Below the pieces are notes generated by a model. That model saw only the letters and a list, made by a program, of their open reading frames with translations. It had not been told where the DNA came from and searched no databases. Position numbers and translations under genes: made by a program. From Planctomicrobium sp051466335 (GTDB taxonomy: Bacteria > Planctomycetota > Planctomycetia > Planctomycetales > Planctomycetaceae): a DNA stretch of 64,000 nucleotides. The stretch is taken from assembly GCF_051466335.1 (NCBI RefSeq), contig NZ_CP195793.1, forward strand, positions 558,001 to 622,000, in the 5' to 3' direction. Shown here one piece after another: positions 25,709 to 33,484 of the stretch. Position 1 is the stretch's first letter. Each line of letters opens with the position of its first letter.

Positions 25709-26252
25709 AGAGGAATTCGTTGACCCAAGAGTTCAACTGCCCCCGCAACGAGCCATTCGCCAACACTTATTGGACTGTTCTCCAGAGATTCGCGGCGAGG
25801 TGTGGACTTGGACTTCTTTCCGGTAGGTTGAAACGCAGTTTTTAGACGAACCCAGCTTGCGGACGTTTTTCCGGAATTGCTTATCGTGCGTGGGTTTATC
25901 CAAAAGGGACGTCACCGCTGGGAGGCCTGACAAGGGCAGGAAAGTCCTGACCATTCACCGATGCATCGTTGTCGCTGTAAGTTTTGATTCGAGAAAGAGT
26001 TCTTATCACAACGGCCGGATCGAATCCGGAACTCTCTCTTGGCTATTCCTACTTGAATGCGAAGCTTCTGCTTTTTACGATTTCCACGGAAGTACATGGT
26101 GACGGGAGTGCAGCGAGGTAGGGCACACATCGGTGCGACCCACTGCAACAGATCTGAATTCGATTTCCGTGTTCAGATTGAAAGCGAGTTATTCCGAGCC
26201 CCGAAGCATCGGATCAATTTGCGACCGCTATGGATGGCTTCTCTAAAATTAT
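25709..26252. other. long divergent regulatory spacer between the DeoR-type gene and the phosphofructokinase gene
   Basis: The region between the divergent starts holds TTCAAC-type half-sites near the left end and a candidate promoter/palindrome near the right end. Short open frames on both strands show no domain-like sequence. No RNA gene was recognised. Confidence 0.45.
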
Positions 26253-26268
26253 GTGCGAGTGCTCGCAC
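26219..26268 (+). promoter_or_regulatory. candidate promoter and dyad in front of the phosphofructokinase gene
   Basis: TTGCGA (26219-26224) and TAAAAT (26244-26249), 19 bp apart, resemble -35/-10 boxes. GTGCGAG (26253-26259) and CTCGCAC (26262-26268) form a 7-bp dyad where transcription would begin, 26 bp before the ATG. A repressor bound there would block initiation. The spacing is slightly long for a standard promoter, so this is tentative. Confidence 0.4.
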
Positions 26269-26294
26269 GAGTCTTACAACAGGGATCAAGAATA

Positions 26295-27323
26295 ATGAGA
26301 GTTGCCTGCCTTACCGGTGGTGGAGATTGTCCCGGCCTGAATGCCGTGATCCGAGGAGTTGTTCGTACAATCGCCAACGCTGGCGGTGAGACCATTGGTC
26401 TTCTTGAAGGCTGGCGTGGAGCGATCGAAGGGAACTTCACTCCACTCGATCCCCAGAAGACTGACGAAATCCTCCCATTGGGTGGAACAATCCTCGGTTC
26501 ATCACGAACAAACCCGTTCAAAGATGAATCTCAGGTGACACGAATCGTTGAGACCTTCCACAAGCTGAAGCTCGACGCACTCGTTGCCATCGGTGGTGAC
26601 GATACACTGGGCGTGGCGAGCAAACTCTACAGCCAGCACGGACTGCCAACGATCGGTTGCCCAAAGACAATCGATAACGACTTGAGCAGCACCGACTACA
26701 CATTCGGTTTCGACACCTGCCTGAATATCGTCACAGAAGCGATTGACCGTCTTCGCACAACAGCAGAATCACACCGCCGCGTGATCGTTGTTGAAGTGAT
26801 GGGGCGTCATGCTGGCTGGATCACCTGCTTTGCAGGGATTGCCAGCGGCGCTGACGCGATTCTCGTTCCAGAACAGCCAAGCGATCTCAACGAGATTTGC
26901 GAGCGACTCAAAGCACGACGAGCAGCAGGCAAGAAGTACGGCATCGTTGTTGTGAGCGAAGGTGCTCAGCTGACCGGTCAGGATCTCATCACCAAAGATG
27001 CTGAAGTTGACGACTTTGGCCACGTGAAGCTCGGTGGAATCGGTTCTCGCGTCGCGAAGATCATCGAGAAGGGAACTGGCATCGAAACACGCGACGTCGT
27101 TCTGGGTCACCTGCAACGCGGCGGTTCACCAAGTGCCTACGACCGTGTTCTCGGAACACGACTGGGGATTCACGCTGGTCGCCTCGTGATCAACAAAGAC
27201 TTCGGCAAAATGGTTGCTCTGCGTGGATTGCACATCGTTGCTGCTCCTCTCGCAGAAGCAGTTGGAACAATGCGAACTCTCTACCCTGAGTTCATGGATG
27301 AAGCTGGTGAGTTCCTGAAGTAG
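26295..27323 (+). CDS. pfp: 6-phosphofructokinase, predicted pyrophosphate-dependent type
   Basis: Glycolytic enzyme of 342 residues interconverting fructose 6-phosphate and fructose 1,6-bisphosphate. The glycine-rich start CLTGGGDCPGLNAVIRG is typical of group-A PFKs. Two positions point to pyrophosphate as phosphoryl donor: GGDDT near residue 99 (ATP enzymes have GGDGS) and PKTIDND near residue 120 (ATP enzymes have PGTIDND). The substrate loop VEVMGRHAGW and GGSPSAYDRVLGTRLG are intact. The ATG at 26295 is chosen because the fold begins at once. Divergent from the DeoR-type operon. A strong hairpin follows the stop. Confidence 0.9.
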   Translation: MRVACLTGGGDCPGLNAVIRGVVRTIANAGGETIGLLEGWRGAIEGNFTPLDPQKTDEILPLGGTILGSSRTNPFKDESQVTRIVETFHKLKLDALVAIGGDDTLGVASKLYSQHGLPTIGCPKTIDNDLSSTDYTFGFDTCLNIVTEAIDRLRTTAESHRRVIVVEVMGRHAGWITCFAGIASGADAILVPEQPSDLNEICERLKARRAAGKKYGIVVVSEGAQLTGQDLITKDAEVDDFGHVKLGGIGSRVAKIIEKGTGIETRDVVLGHLQRGGSPSAYDRVLGTRLGIHAGRLVINKDFGKMVALRGLHIVAAPLAEAVGTMRTLYPEFMDEAGEFLK

Positions 27324-27344
27324 GAACTGTGCACCGTTCACAAA

Positions 27345-27383
27345 AAGATAAAAGCCATGCAGAATATGCATGGCTTTTATCTT
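27345..27383 (+). terminator. strong intrinsic-type hairpin after the phosphofructokinase gene
   Basis: AAGATAAAAGCCATGCA (27345-27361) pairs perfectly with TGCATGGCTTTTATCTT (27367-27383) over a 5-base loop. The stem has an A-rich 5' arm and T-rich 3' arm, 21 bp after the stop codon. No other gene is close enough to own it. Confidence 0.85.
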
Positions 27384-27603
27384 GGCATGATCTGAATCTG
27401 AACTTTTTTGAGATTTCGTCTGACAAAACAGAATGCTTATTGTAAGATGATTCTCTAGTCTAAATAACTCTCGCAATTTCTCCCGAGTAGTTCACAATCA
27501 CATCTGGTTGAATTTCCGTCCGATATCGCGATGCTCACAATCGCAAGTTGTGTTCGCAACTTTCGATAACGTGCGATTCCACAACTTTGCGTTAAGCGAC
27601 AAA

Positions 27604-28281
27604 ATGCTCACTACTATCCCTCGCGTGAAACTTCGTGAAGTCGTCGCTGAACAAGTGAAGGCTTACATCGTTGAGCAGAATCTCAAACCTGGAGATCGGC
27701 TCCCAACTGAAACGGAGTTAGCAAAGCAGTTTGGAGTGAGCCGCCTCAGCCTTCGAGAAGCGACCAAATCGCTCGAGTATCTTGGGATACTGGAATCTCG
27801 GCCTCGACGGGGACTGACCGTCGGCACAATGAACATGGAGAAGGTTGTCGCGCACCTCGGATTTCATCCGGCTCTTCAGGACGTTTCACCTGACCAGCTG
27901 ATTGGCACCCGGGTTGTCATTGAAACGGGAGTCATGCCGTTCGTTGCACAACGAATCCTGGAGAAGCCAGAACTGTACGATGAGCTGAACGCCATCAACG
28001 ACAAATTGCGGAAGGCGAAAAGTCTGCCTCAATGGATTGGTCTCGACATCGAGTTCCACCGAGCAATCATCAACGCCAGCGGATTAACACCACTGACCCC
28101 GTTCACCGACATCATCGCGGTCTTCTTCGGACAGTTTCGCGAGAGCGTGAAAAAAGGGGATTGGACACTCGGACTCGAAGATCACCAAAAGATCATCGAT
28201 GCACTCAAGGCTCAGCAGCCCGATTTGGCTGCGAAGATCATGGCGAGCCACATCGGGTTTCACCGAGAACAGCAGCGGTAG
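27604..28281 (+). CDS. GntR-family (FadR/FCD subfamily) transcriptional regulator
   Basis: DNA-binding regulator of 225 residues. The winged helix is near residues 10-75: LREVVAEQVKAYIVEQNLKPGDRLPTE, TELAKQFGVSRLSLREATKSLEYLGILESRPRRGLTV. A helical FCD-type effector domain follows, with LIGTRVVIETGVMPFVA, DIEFHRAIINASG and KIMASHIGFH, whose His and Asp residues usually bind a metal and a carboxylate. It likely controls use of a sugar acid or organic acid. The ATG at 27604 is chosen over an upstream extension. The target is not evident: the next gene downstream is on the other strand. Confidence 0.9.
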   Translation: MLTTIPRVKLREVVAEQVKAYIVEQNLKPGDRLPTETELAKQFGVSRLSLREATKSLEYLGILESRPRRGLTVGTMNMEKVVAHLGFHPALQDVSPDQLIGTRVVIETGVMPFVAQRILEKPELYDELNAINDKLRKAKSLPQWIGLDIEFHRAIINASGLTPLTPFTDIIAVFFGQFRESVKKGDWTLGLEDHQKIIDALKAQQPDLAAKIMASHIGFHREQQR

Positions 28282-28425
28282 AGTTCGGTAACTAATAGCG
28301 TGTGTGACCATCGGTTCACTGCCACCGCCGAACTTCAACCGAAGTCGGTGTTCCGGCAGTGATCAACCCTGCTGGTCATAGCCGACAACAACAGCCTGCC
28401 ACGACGCTCTCAAAACTGAAATCTG

Positions 28426-29166
28426 TTAGAAAACCGCTGACGAAATGCTGGTCATCAGCCAGTTGTTGATCAACTCAGCGGCTGGCTGGTTGTTTTTGGC
28501 AACGGTGACGTTCATTCCTGATTCACTCATCGCATCGATGGCAGCTGGTACTTCACCCGCATCACCATCCATGGCAGGGTTCAACAGTAGGACGCGCCCG
28601 CGTCCGAAGTCTGCGATTTGCGGAATAACTCGTGTCCACCAGGCGGGCAGGTCGTGGCAAATCACCCCGGCAAAGTCGACTTCGTGTTCATCGGAACGGA
28701 GTTGATTCAGCAGGAACTGTTGCAGAGCCGCCACTGCGCCGCTTCCCTCACCCATGAGGTAAATTCGCTCAGCGTGGACATTCCAGTTCTCTTCAACAGC
28801 CGCGACGGAATCATTGAGAACAGCTGCCGTCGCATCAGGACGCTGGCCTCGCCATCGATACTGACCTGGCATCTGGCTTTGAGCAGGAAACGGTGCTCGA
28901 AGTCCGACAGCAAGATAGTTCTGATCGCTGATCGAAGGGAACCACTTCCAAAGGTCCTGCTCAGATCGGCTGTCATCGTGCATATAGCAGACGAGCGGAT
29001 AGTCGTAAGTGGGTGCCCATGCTTCAGGCACAAAGAATGGAACGCCTGACATCCATGGATGCTGCATGGAAACAGAGCGTGTCGAGTCATCGAATACGCT
29101 GCTTCCGTCGCCATTCACATACCCATTCCAGTTATCTAAACCGGGGTGATACGAGCGTTGCCACAT
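28426..29166 (-). CDS. alpha/beta-hydrolase-fold esterase-like protein, catalytic His not found
   Basis: Cytoplasmic protein of 246 residues resembling predicted esterases of the phospholipase/carboxylesterase type. DYPLVCYMHDDSRSEQDLWKWFPSISDQNYLAVGLRAPFPA forms the first strands. RIYLMGEGSGAVAALQQFL supplies the nucleophile elbow G-E-G-S-G near residue 140. The later strand RVLLLNPAMDGDAGEVPAAIDAM could hold the Asp. No His occurs after it: the region where the catalytic His is expected reads VTVAKNNQPAAELINNWL. The protein may be inactive or use another residue. The ATG is well supported by GGAG at 9 bp. Confidence 0.65.
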   Translation of the reverse strand: MWQRSYHPGLDNWNGYVNGDGSSVFDDSTRSVSMQHPWMSGVPFFVPEAWAPTYDYPLVCYMHDDSRSEQDLWKWFPSISDQNYLAVGLRAPFPAQSQMPGQYRWRGQRPDATAAVLNDSVAAVEENWNVHAERIYLMGEGSGAVAALQQFLLNQLRSDEHEVDFAGVICHDLPAWWTRVIPQIADFGRGRVLLLNPAMDGDAGEVPAAIDAMSESGMNVTVAKNNQPAAELINNWLMTSISSAVF

Positions 29167-29236
29167 GGGAAGTTCTCCGTAACTTCAAACCAGCCGTTGG
29201 AGGGCCAATTCGTGTCTATTTGATCTCTAAGGACTT

Positions 29237-29854
29237 TCAGTCGACTGAACTTGGTAAGAGATCAGTGATGAACATCTCTGTCTGCATCCGTGCGCCAGGG
29301 CAAGCTGTCGCCTTTAATTCACCATGTCGCAATACCTGATCGTTGGAGATCTGAAAGTGCTGCTGCAATCTCAGAATCAGTTCTTGCGCTGTCTGAACTT
29401 GCCGACGAGTGGGAGCCTGTTTTTCAAAATCCCCAATCAGACAAATTCCAATACCGTACTCATTAAACTGTTGGACGCCTGCGTGGGCTCCATTTTGCTG
29501 CTCTGTCCAGCGAAAGGTTGATTGGAGTTCTCCGTCGCCCATTCCCTGGCCATTTCCAATAACAAAGTGATATCCAATTCCTCGCCAAGGATTTCCATCA
29601 GCATCTTTTCGTCTCAGGTGTTCTTCGTGAATCTGTTTCACGCTCCCTGAAGCTGATGCCGAGTGATGCAGGACGATGAATTTCCACGGCCGCAAGTCCA
29701 CGTCTTCACGAGTCGCCGTGACCAACTCAATTTTCGATGGCTGTTCAGTGACAGTTTCGAATCTTGATTTTTGAACGGCCACGACACTGGGCGGCGATCC
29801 CCAACAAATTGAACTTCCGATTGCGAACACCACCAGCACGGGACGAATGCTCAT
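29237..29854 (-). CDS. N-acetylmuramoyl-L-alanine amidase (Amidase_2/PGRP type), exported
   Basis: Zinc amidase expected to cut the bond between muramic acid and L-Ala in peptidoglycan fragments. About 205 residues with a hydrophobic N-terminal signal (MSIRPVLVVFAIGSSICWG). Zinc ligands and active-site motifs are visible: IVLHHSASASGS near residue 60, GIGYHFVIGNG near 92, the NGAHAGVQQFNEYGIGICLIGDF block near 120, and HGELKATACPG near 175, where the Cys is the third ligand. Another in-frame ATG (29887) and a TTG lie upstream; ATG 29854 gives the cleanest signal peptide. It lies 70 bp downstream of the esterase-like gene's start side, on the same strand. Confidence 0.87.
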   Translation of the reverse strand: MSIRPVLVVFAIGSSICWGSPPSVVAVQKSRFETVTEQPSKIELVTATREDVDLRPWKFIVLHHSASASGSVKQIHEEHLRRKDADGNPWRGIGYHFVIGNGQGMGDGELQSTFRWTEQQNGAHAGVQQFNEYGIGICLIGDFEKQAPTRRQVQTAQELILRLQQHFQISNDQVLRHGELKATACPGARMQTEMFITDLLPSSVD

Positions 29855-30272
29855 GCAGATCTGAATGCAAGGAATTGGAAGGATCATCGAGATGGAGGAC
29901 GGACCAGTTTGCAATGGATGTGAAAGGCAAGATACTGCGGGTAGGAGTCTCGAATCCCGGGGAAATCCCGGAATGTGCGGGGTTGTAAATCGCCTTGGCT
30001 CGGAGTGTCAACGTGTGTTCCTCGCATCCGCGTGAAACTCAATGGGAAGCGGCAAGCATTGCAGATAGATTGCGTTTGGTTGATCGATCGTCTTGGTACA
30101 TTTCAGGCAGCATCACCCCCATCTCGCGAGAAGACTCACCATCCGTAACCTCTCCCCTAACAACAGGATGCATTGACAAAAACGCGACCGAGGCACCAAA
30201 CTGCACGTTGCCGAAATGCAGCGAGACGACAACACCCATTGAACGCACCAACTTTTCAGCAGAAACCTGTTT
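29855..30272. other. divergent spacer between the amidase and the AraC-type regulator
   Basis: Upstream region for both neighbours. Small open frames here overlap one another and show no recognisable domain. No RNA gene, repeat or clear operator was seen. Confidence 0.4.
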
Positions 30273-31229
30273 TTGGCGAACTTGACCGTGAGAAAACGCT
30301 CCAGCTTCTTCGACCCTCGAACCGGCGCGAAAGCTTTCAAGTGCCATCGGTTCCTGATCTCAGGTCAGGAGCATCAGCCAGCAAGATCGAACACGTTTTC
30401 AATTTACTGGATTGAGAAAGGGGATGGTCGGTTCTGGGCGGATGCAGCCTGTCATCCATTTCAGGCGAACCAACTCTTGTTCATGCGACCATATCAGCGG
30501 GTCCGTTTCGAATTGAACAACGAGGTTCAAGGAGTCCTGATTCAGTTTCACGCGAATTTTCTCTGTGTCGAAACGTTCCATCATGAGACAGGTTGCAGCG
30601 GGCCCCTCTTCAATGATCTCTACGGAGCACCGAATGTTCAGGTTGATCGAAAATCCCTGAAGGAGATTCAGACTCTCGTTCAGTGGATTGAACGAGAAGA
30701 GTCAGCCCAGTTTGTCGCCCATCGAGAGATGCTTGTCTCGTGCGCGAAAATGTTATTGATCGTCGCCACCCGTTTAAAAGCAGATGGAAAGGAGTCAACA
30801 GAATCTCGTAGTGATGAATTTCGGCATCCAGTGATCGTCCAACTGAAAGAGTTGCTGGAGACCAACTACCGAACATCACATTCGCCAGCAGACTACGCGA
30901 CTGCACTCCACATGACTCCGAAATCACTGGGGAGAATCGTTCGTGAGCACCTCGGGAGAACGCTTTCCGATCTGATTCGTGAACGCGTTCTTACCCATGC
31001 GAAATGGGAGCTACTCCATACGTTGAGACCCGTCAAAGAGATTGCGTTTGAAGTGGGATTTCAGGACGAATTGTATTTCAGCAGAATCTTCAAGAAATCG
31101 ACCGGAGTCTCTCCGACGTTCTACCGTGAGTTTGAGACTGAGATCCGGGGAGGAAGCAATTTGTCCATGCTTTCGGGACAATCTTCCATGCCCAATGCCC
31201 AATCGATCCCCGATCATTTCCATGATTGA
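30273..31229 (+). CDS. AraC-family transcriptional regulator
   Basis: Regulator of about 318 residues. The N-terminal domain is cupin-like: SNTFSIYWIEKGDGRFWAD, HPFQANQLLFMRPYQRVRFEL, GVLIQFHANF. The C-terminal double helix-turn-helix (about residues 190-290) has LELLETNYRTSHSPADYATALHMTPKSLGRIVREHLGRTLSDLI and the signature VKEIAFEVGFQDELYFSRIFKKSTGVSPTFYR. The start is uncertain: TTG at 30273 or GTG at 30288, neither with a clear ribosome-binding site. It sits 55 bp before a DUF417 membrane gene, as rclR sits by rclC in E. coli, so it probably controls that gene. Cysteines lie at about residues 24 and 60. Confidence 0.88.
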   Translation: MANLTVRKRSSFFDPRTGAKAFKCHRFLISGQEHQPARSNTFSIYWIEKGDGRFWADAACHPFQANQLLFMRPYQRVRFELNNEVQGVLIQFHANFLCVETFHHETGCSGPLFNDLYGAPNVQVDRKSLKEIQTLVQWIEREESAQFVAHREMLVSCAKMLLIVATRLKADGKESTESRSDEFRHPVIVQLKELLETNYRTSHSPADYATALHMTPKSLGRIVREHLGRTLSDLIRERVLTHAKWELLHTLRPVKEIAFEVGFQDELYFSRIFKKSTGVSPTFYREFETEIRGGSNLSMLSGQSSMPNAQSIPDHFHD

Positions 31230-31284
31230 TGAGACGCTCCCTCCACAGGAGAGAGTCGACACGTGAAACCATGGAAGCAGGTGG

Positions 31285-31875
31285 ATGATGAACTGGAAAG
31301 CGATTTTCGAAGCAGCCTCACGCATGGACCGCGTTGGACTTGCAGTCACCAGACTCGGGCTCGTCACCGTTCTCGTGTGGATCGGTGGCTTGAAGATTTA
31401 CAAATACGAAGCCGATGGAATCATCCCGTTCGTCGCGAATAGCCCATTCATGAGTTTCTTGATTCACGATCCAGGTAATTACAAGAAGCACATGAATCCC
31501 GAAGGAGTGCTCAACGAGACGAATCGTGAATGGCATCTGCAGAACGGCACCTATGAATTTGCCCTCGGATTGGGTGCCATCATCGTTCTGTATGGGGTGA
31601 TGATCGCGGTGAATCCGTGGTTGCCTCAAGTTGCGACGGTCGGAAGCTTTCTTGTGTTGATCATGTCGTTTGTGACTTTGACATTTCTGGTGACCACCCC
31701 GGAGACGTGGGTCCCCAATCTGGGCGATTCTGAACACGGGTTTCCGTACCTGAGTGGCCGCGGTCGTTTGGTAATCAAAGACGCCATTATGATGGGAGCT
31801 GCAATCGTCACGATGGCGGACAGCGCGAAATCGACCTTGAAGAGATGGGGGAGCTCGAATTCAACCGTCGCCTGA
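31285..31875 (+). CDS. DUF417 family (YkgB/RclC-like) inner-membrane protein
   Basis: Membrane protein of 196 residues with four helices. The family block RLGLVTVLVWIGGLKIYKYEADGIIPFVANSPFMSFL is at residues 23-60. YEFALGLGAIIVLYGVMI, SFLVLIMSFVTLTFLVTTPETWVP and the C-terminal GRGRLVIKDAIMMGAAIVTM follow. E. coli RclC, of this family, is part of a reactive-chlorine resistance operon controlled by an AraC-type sensor. The neighbour here is also AraC-type, so an oxidative or hypohalous-acid response is a reasonable inference. A ribosome-binding AGG precedes the ATG. Confidence 0.88.
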   Translation: MMNWKAIFEAASRMDRVGLAVTRLGLVTVLVWIGGLKIYKYEADGIIPFVANSPFMSFLIHDPGNYKKHMNPEGVLNETNREWHLQNGTYEFALGLGAIIVLYGVMIAVNPWLPQVATVGSFLVLIMSFVTLTFLVTTPETWVPNLGDSEHGFPYLSGRGRLVIKDAIMMGAAIVTMADSAKSTLKRWGSSNSTVA

Positions 31876-31989
31876 TGGGCTGAAAGATTGCGTTTCAACA
31901 GGAAATCTGAAGAAGATTCGTTAGACTTCCACCCGTTTCCACCTGAAAGTGGAGGTTGATCCGGGCTTTAGAATTGCTTGAAACGTACG

Positions 31990-32469
31990 ATGCCAGACCA
32001 GTTGAGATGGGACAAGTTTTTTATCAACCTCGCCGTGGAGAACGCTCGGATGTCGAAAGACCCAGCGACTCAGGCGGGGGCTGTCATCATTGGTCCGGAT
32101 CGTGAAGTCAGATCGATGGGGTATAACGGGCTTCCGAGAGGGATTGCGGACACTCACGATCGCTTGATGGACAAAGAGCTGAAACGATCGTTGATTGTTC
32201 ATGCGGAAATGAACGCCATTCTGAACGCTGCACGAATCGGCGTGAGCACGCGAGGCTGTACGCTTTACCTCGCGTTGACGGACGACTCCGGTGAAGTCTG
32301 GGGCGGGGCCCCATGCCTGCGCTGCACCGTCGAAATCATTCAGGCAGGGATCACAACAATCGTTGCCAAACCGTTCAAAACCGGGGAATCATTCTGGACA
32401 GCTTCGGTTGCTCAAGCACGGAGCATGTTGAGCGAAGCGAAACTCGAGTACAGGGAAGTCCGCTTCTAA
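31990..32469 (+). CDS. deoxycytidylate (dCMP) deaminase family protein
   Basis: Zinc enzyme of 159 residues converting dCMP to dUMP for thymidylate synthesis, in the ComEB/dCMP deaminase family. RDPATQ-like SKDPATQAGAVIIGPDREVRSMGYNGLPRG is near residue 22. The catalytic zinc motif HAEMNAILNAARIG is near 70, and the second half, GGAPCLRCTVEIIQAGI, is near 105. The ATG at 31990 is preferred to a TTG four codons upstream. Confidence 0.92.
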   Translation: MPDQLRWDKFFINLAVENARMSKDPATQAGAVIIGPDREVRSMGYNGLPRGIADTHDRLMDKELKRSLIVHAEMNAILNAARIGVSTRGCTLYLALTDDSGEVWGGAPCLRCTVEIIQAGITTIVAKPFKTGESFWTASVAQARSMLSEAKLEYREVRF

Positions 32470-32518
32470 TCCTTGTCTCGGCCCCACGGCCCCGAACGAG
32501 AGCGACAACGCACGGGAA

Positions 32519-32548
32519 GGTCAGGGGGCAAGCAAGCCCACCCTGACC
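32519..32548. repeat. inverted repeat downstream of the dCMP deaminase gene
   Basis: GGTCAGGG (32519-32526) pairs with CCCTGACC (32541-32548), with further GGC/GCC pairing inside. It lies 50 bp after the stop codon. No T-run follows, so it could be a terminator, a REP-type element or neither. Confidence 0.4.
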
Positions 32549-32983
32549 AACGTTGCGTCCGACTGATGCGGCTGACTGTTTTCTGATCATTGGCAAGCAC
32601 TTCTCTCTCCATTCTTCGCACGTTCGAGGAAATGTCCGACGGGAGAGCGTGAGCCACTATTCGCCAGTCATTCATTAAAACACTTCCCAACGAATGACTT
32701 AAAGCTGTTGTAAAAATTTCACTCCTCAGCACGCGGGAAACCCCTCGTCAAACTTAATCAAAAACTTGAGTCAAAATCCAAAATCTTACAAATTCGTATT
32801 GACCCATTTCTGCCGGAGTCGTAACTTCCCGCTTCACAAATGCGGCGAGTTCAAGTCGTCATTTGGCCCTTCATTTTCCCCCTCAGTTTTCTCTTCGGAT
32901 TTCAATCGAATTCGCCTTGCGAGCTTCGAAGTCCGCGCATTCCCTCCCGAAATCTCCATCTCCCGTCAAGGATATGTTCCATC
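32549..32983. other. spacer upstream of the small Cys/Gly-rich protein
   Basis: A forward frame from 32840 runs into the small exported protein but its first 48 codons look like leader sequence rather than protein. No other gene, RNA or repeat was recognised. Confidence 0.4.
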
Positions 32984-33319
32984 ATGAAATGGTCTCTTTT
33001 CGCGATTGCTTGTGCTGCATTGTTCTTGAATAACGGATGCTGCGGTCGACAGTGCAGCCCATGCGGCGGCGGTTACAGCAGCTATGGATCGACATATGGC
33101 TCAAGCTATGCACCAAGCTACGCACCGAACTCATGCCCCGGCGGCGGTTGCGGACCGATGTACCAAAGCGGTGCCCTGACTCCGATTCCACAACAGGCAA
33201 ATGTTTCCGGCGTTCAGCAGACAACAATGATGACTGGGAATCCGCAGACAGCGTTCGTTCCAAACGGTGTGGTTGCACCTCAATCAACAGCTTCACTCGA
33301 CTATCTGCCAGCGTACTAA
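32984..33319 (+). CDS. small exported Cys/Gly/Tyr-rich protein, possible lipoprotein
   Basis: Protein of 111 residues. The N-terminal signal MKWSLFAIACAALFLNNGCCG ends in a weak lipobox-like site (NNGC). Then comes a low-complexity stretch, RQCSPCGGGYSSYGSTYGSS and YAPSYAPNSCPGGGCGPMY, with six cysteines in CC, QC, PC, SCP and GC contexts. The remainder is Gln/Thr/Pro-rich and ends in LDYLPAY. Such short surface proteins are common in planctomycetes but have no assigned role. The ATG at 32984 starts the signal peptide. Confidence 0.65.
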   Translation: MKWSLFAIACAALFLNNGCCGRQCSPCGGGYSSYGSTYGSSYAPSYAPNSCPGGGCGPMYQSGALTPIPQQANVSGVQQTTMMTGNPQTAFVPNGVVAPQSTASLDYLPAY

Positions 33320-33419
33320 GACATCGAATCTCTAGTACACCGCAGCCTCTGTCTGAGCTCAACGATCAGTGTGACTCGTCGCACGAGGGGCTCGCCTTTG
33401 TTGCAACGATTCACGATCA

Positions 33420-33451
33420 CTTCATGTCGCGGGAGCAGGAGAGACATGAAG
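33420..33451. terminator. inverted repeat between convergent genes (possible bidirectional terminator)
   Basis: CTTCATGTC (33420-33428) pairs with GACATGAAG (33443-33451) in the spacer between the rightward small-protein gene and the leftward peptidase gene. There is no T-run, so its role is uncertain. Confidence 0.3.
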
Positions 33452-33484
33452 TCATCCGAATCCGTTTCAACTTCGGATCGCTCA

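Noticed and set aside
28315..28365. CACTGCC/GGCAGTG inverted repeat after the GntR gene as a terminator
   Set aside because: The arms are short and about 30 bases apart, and no T-run follows.
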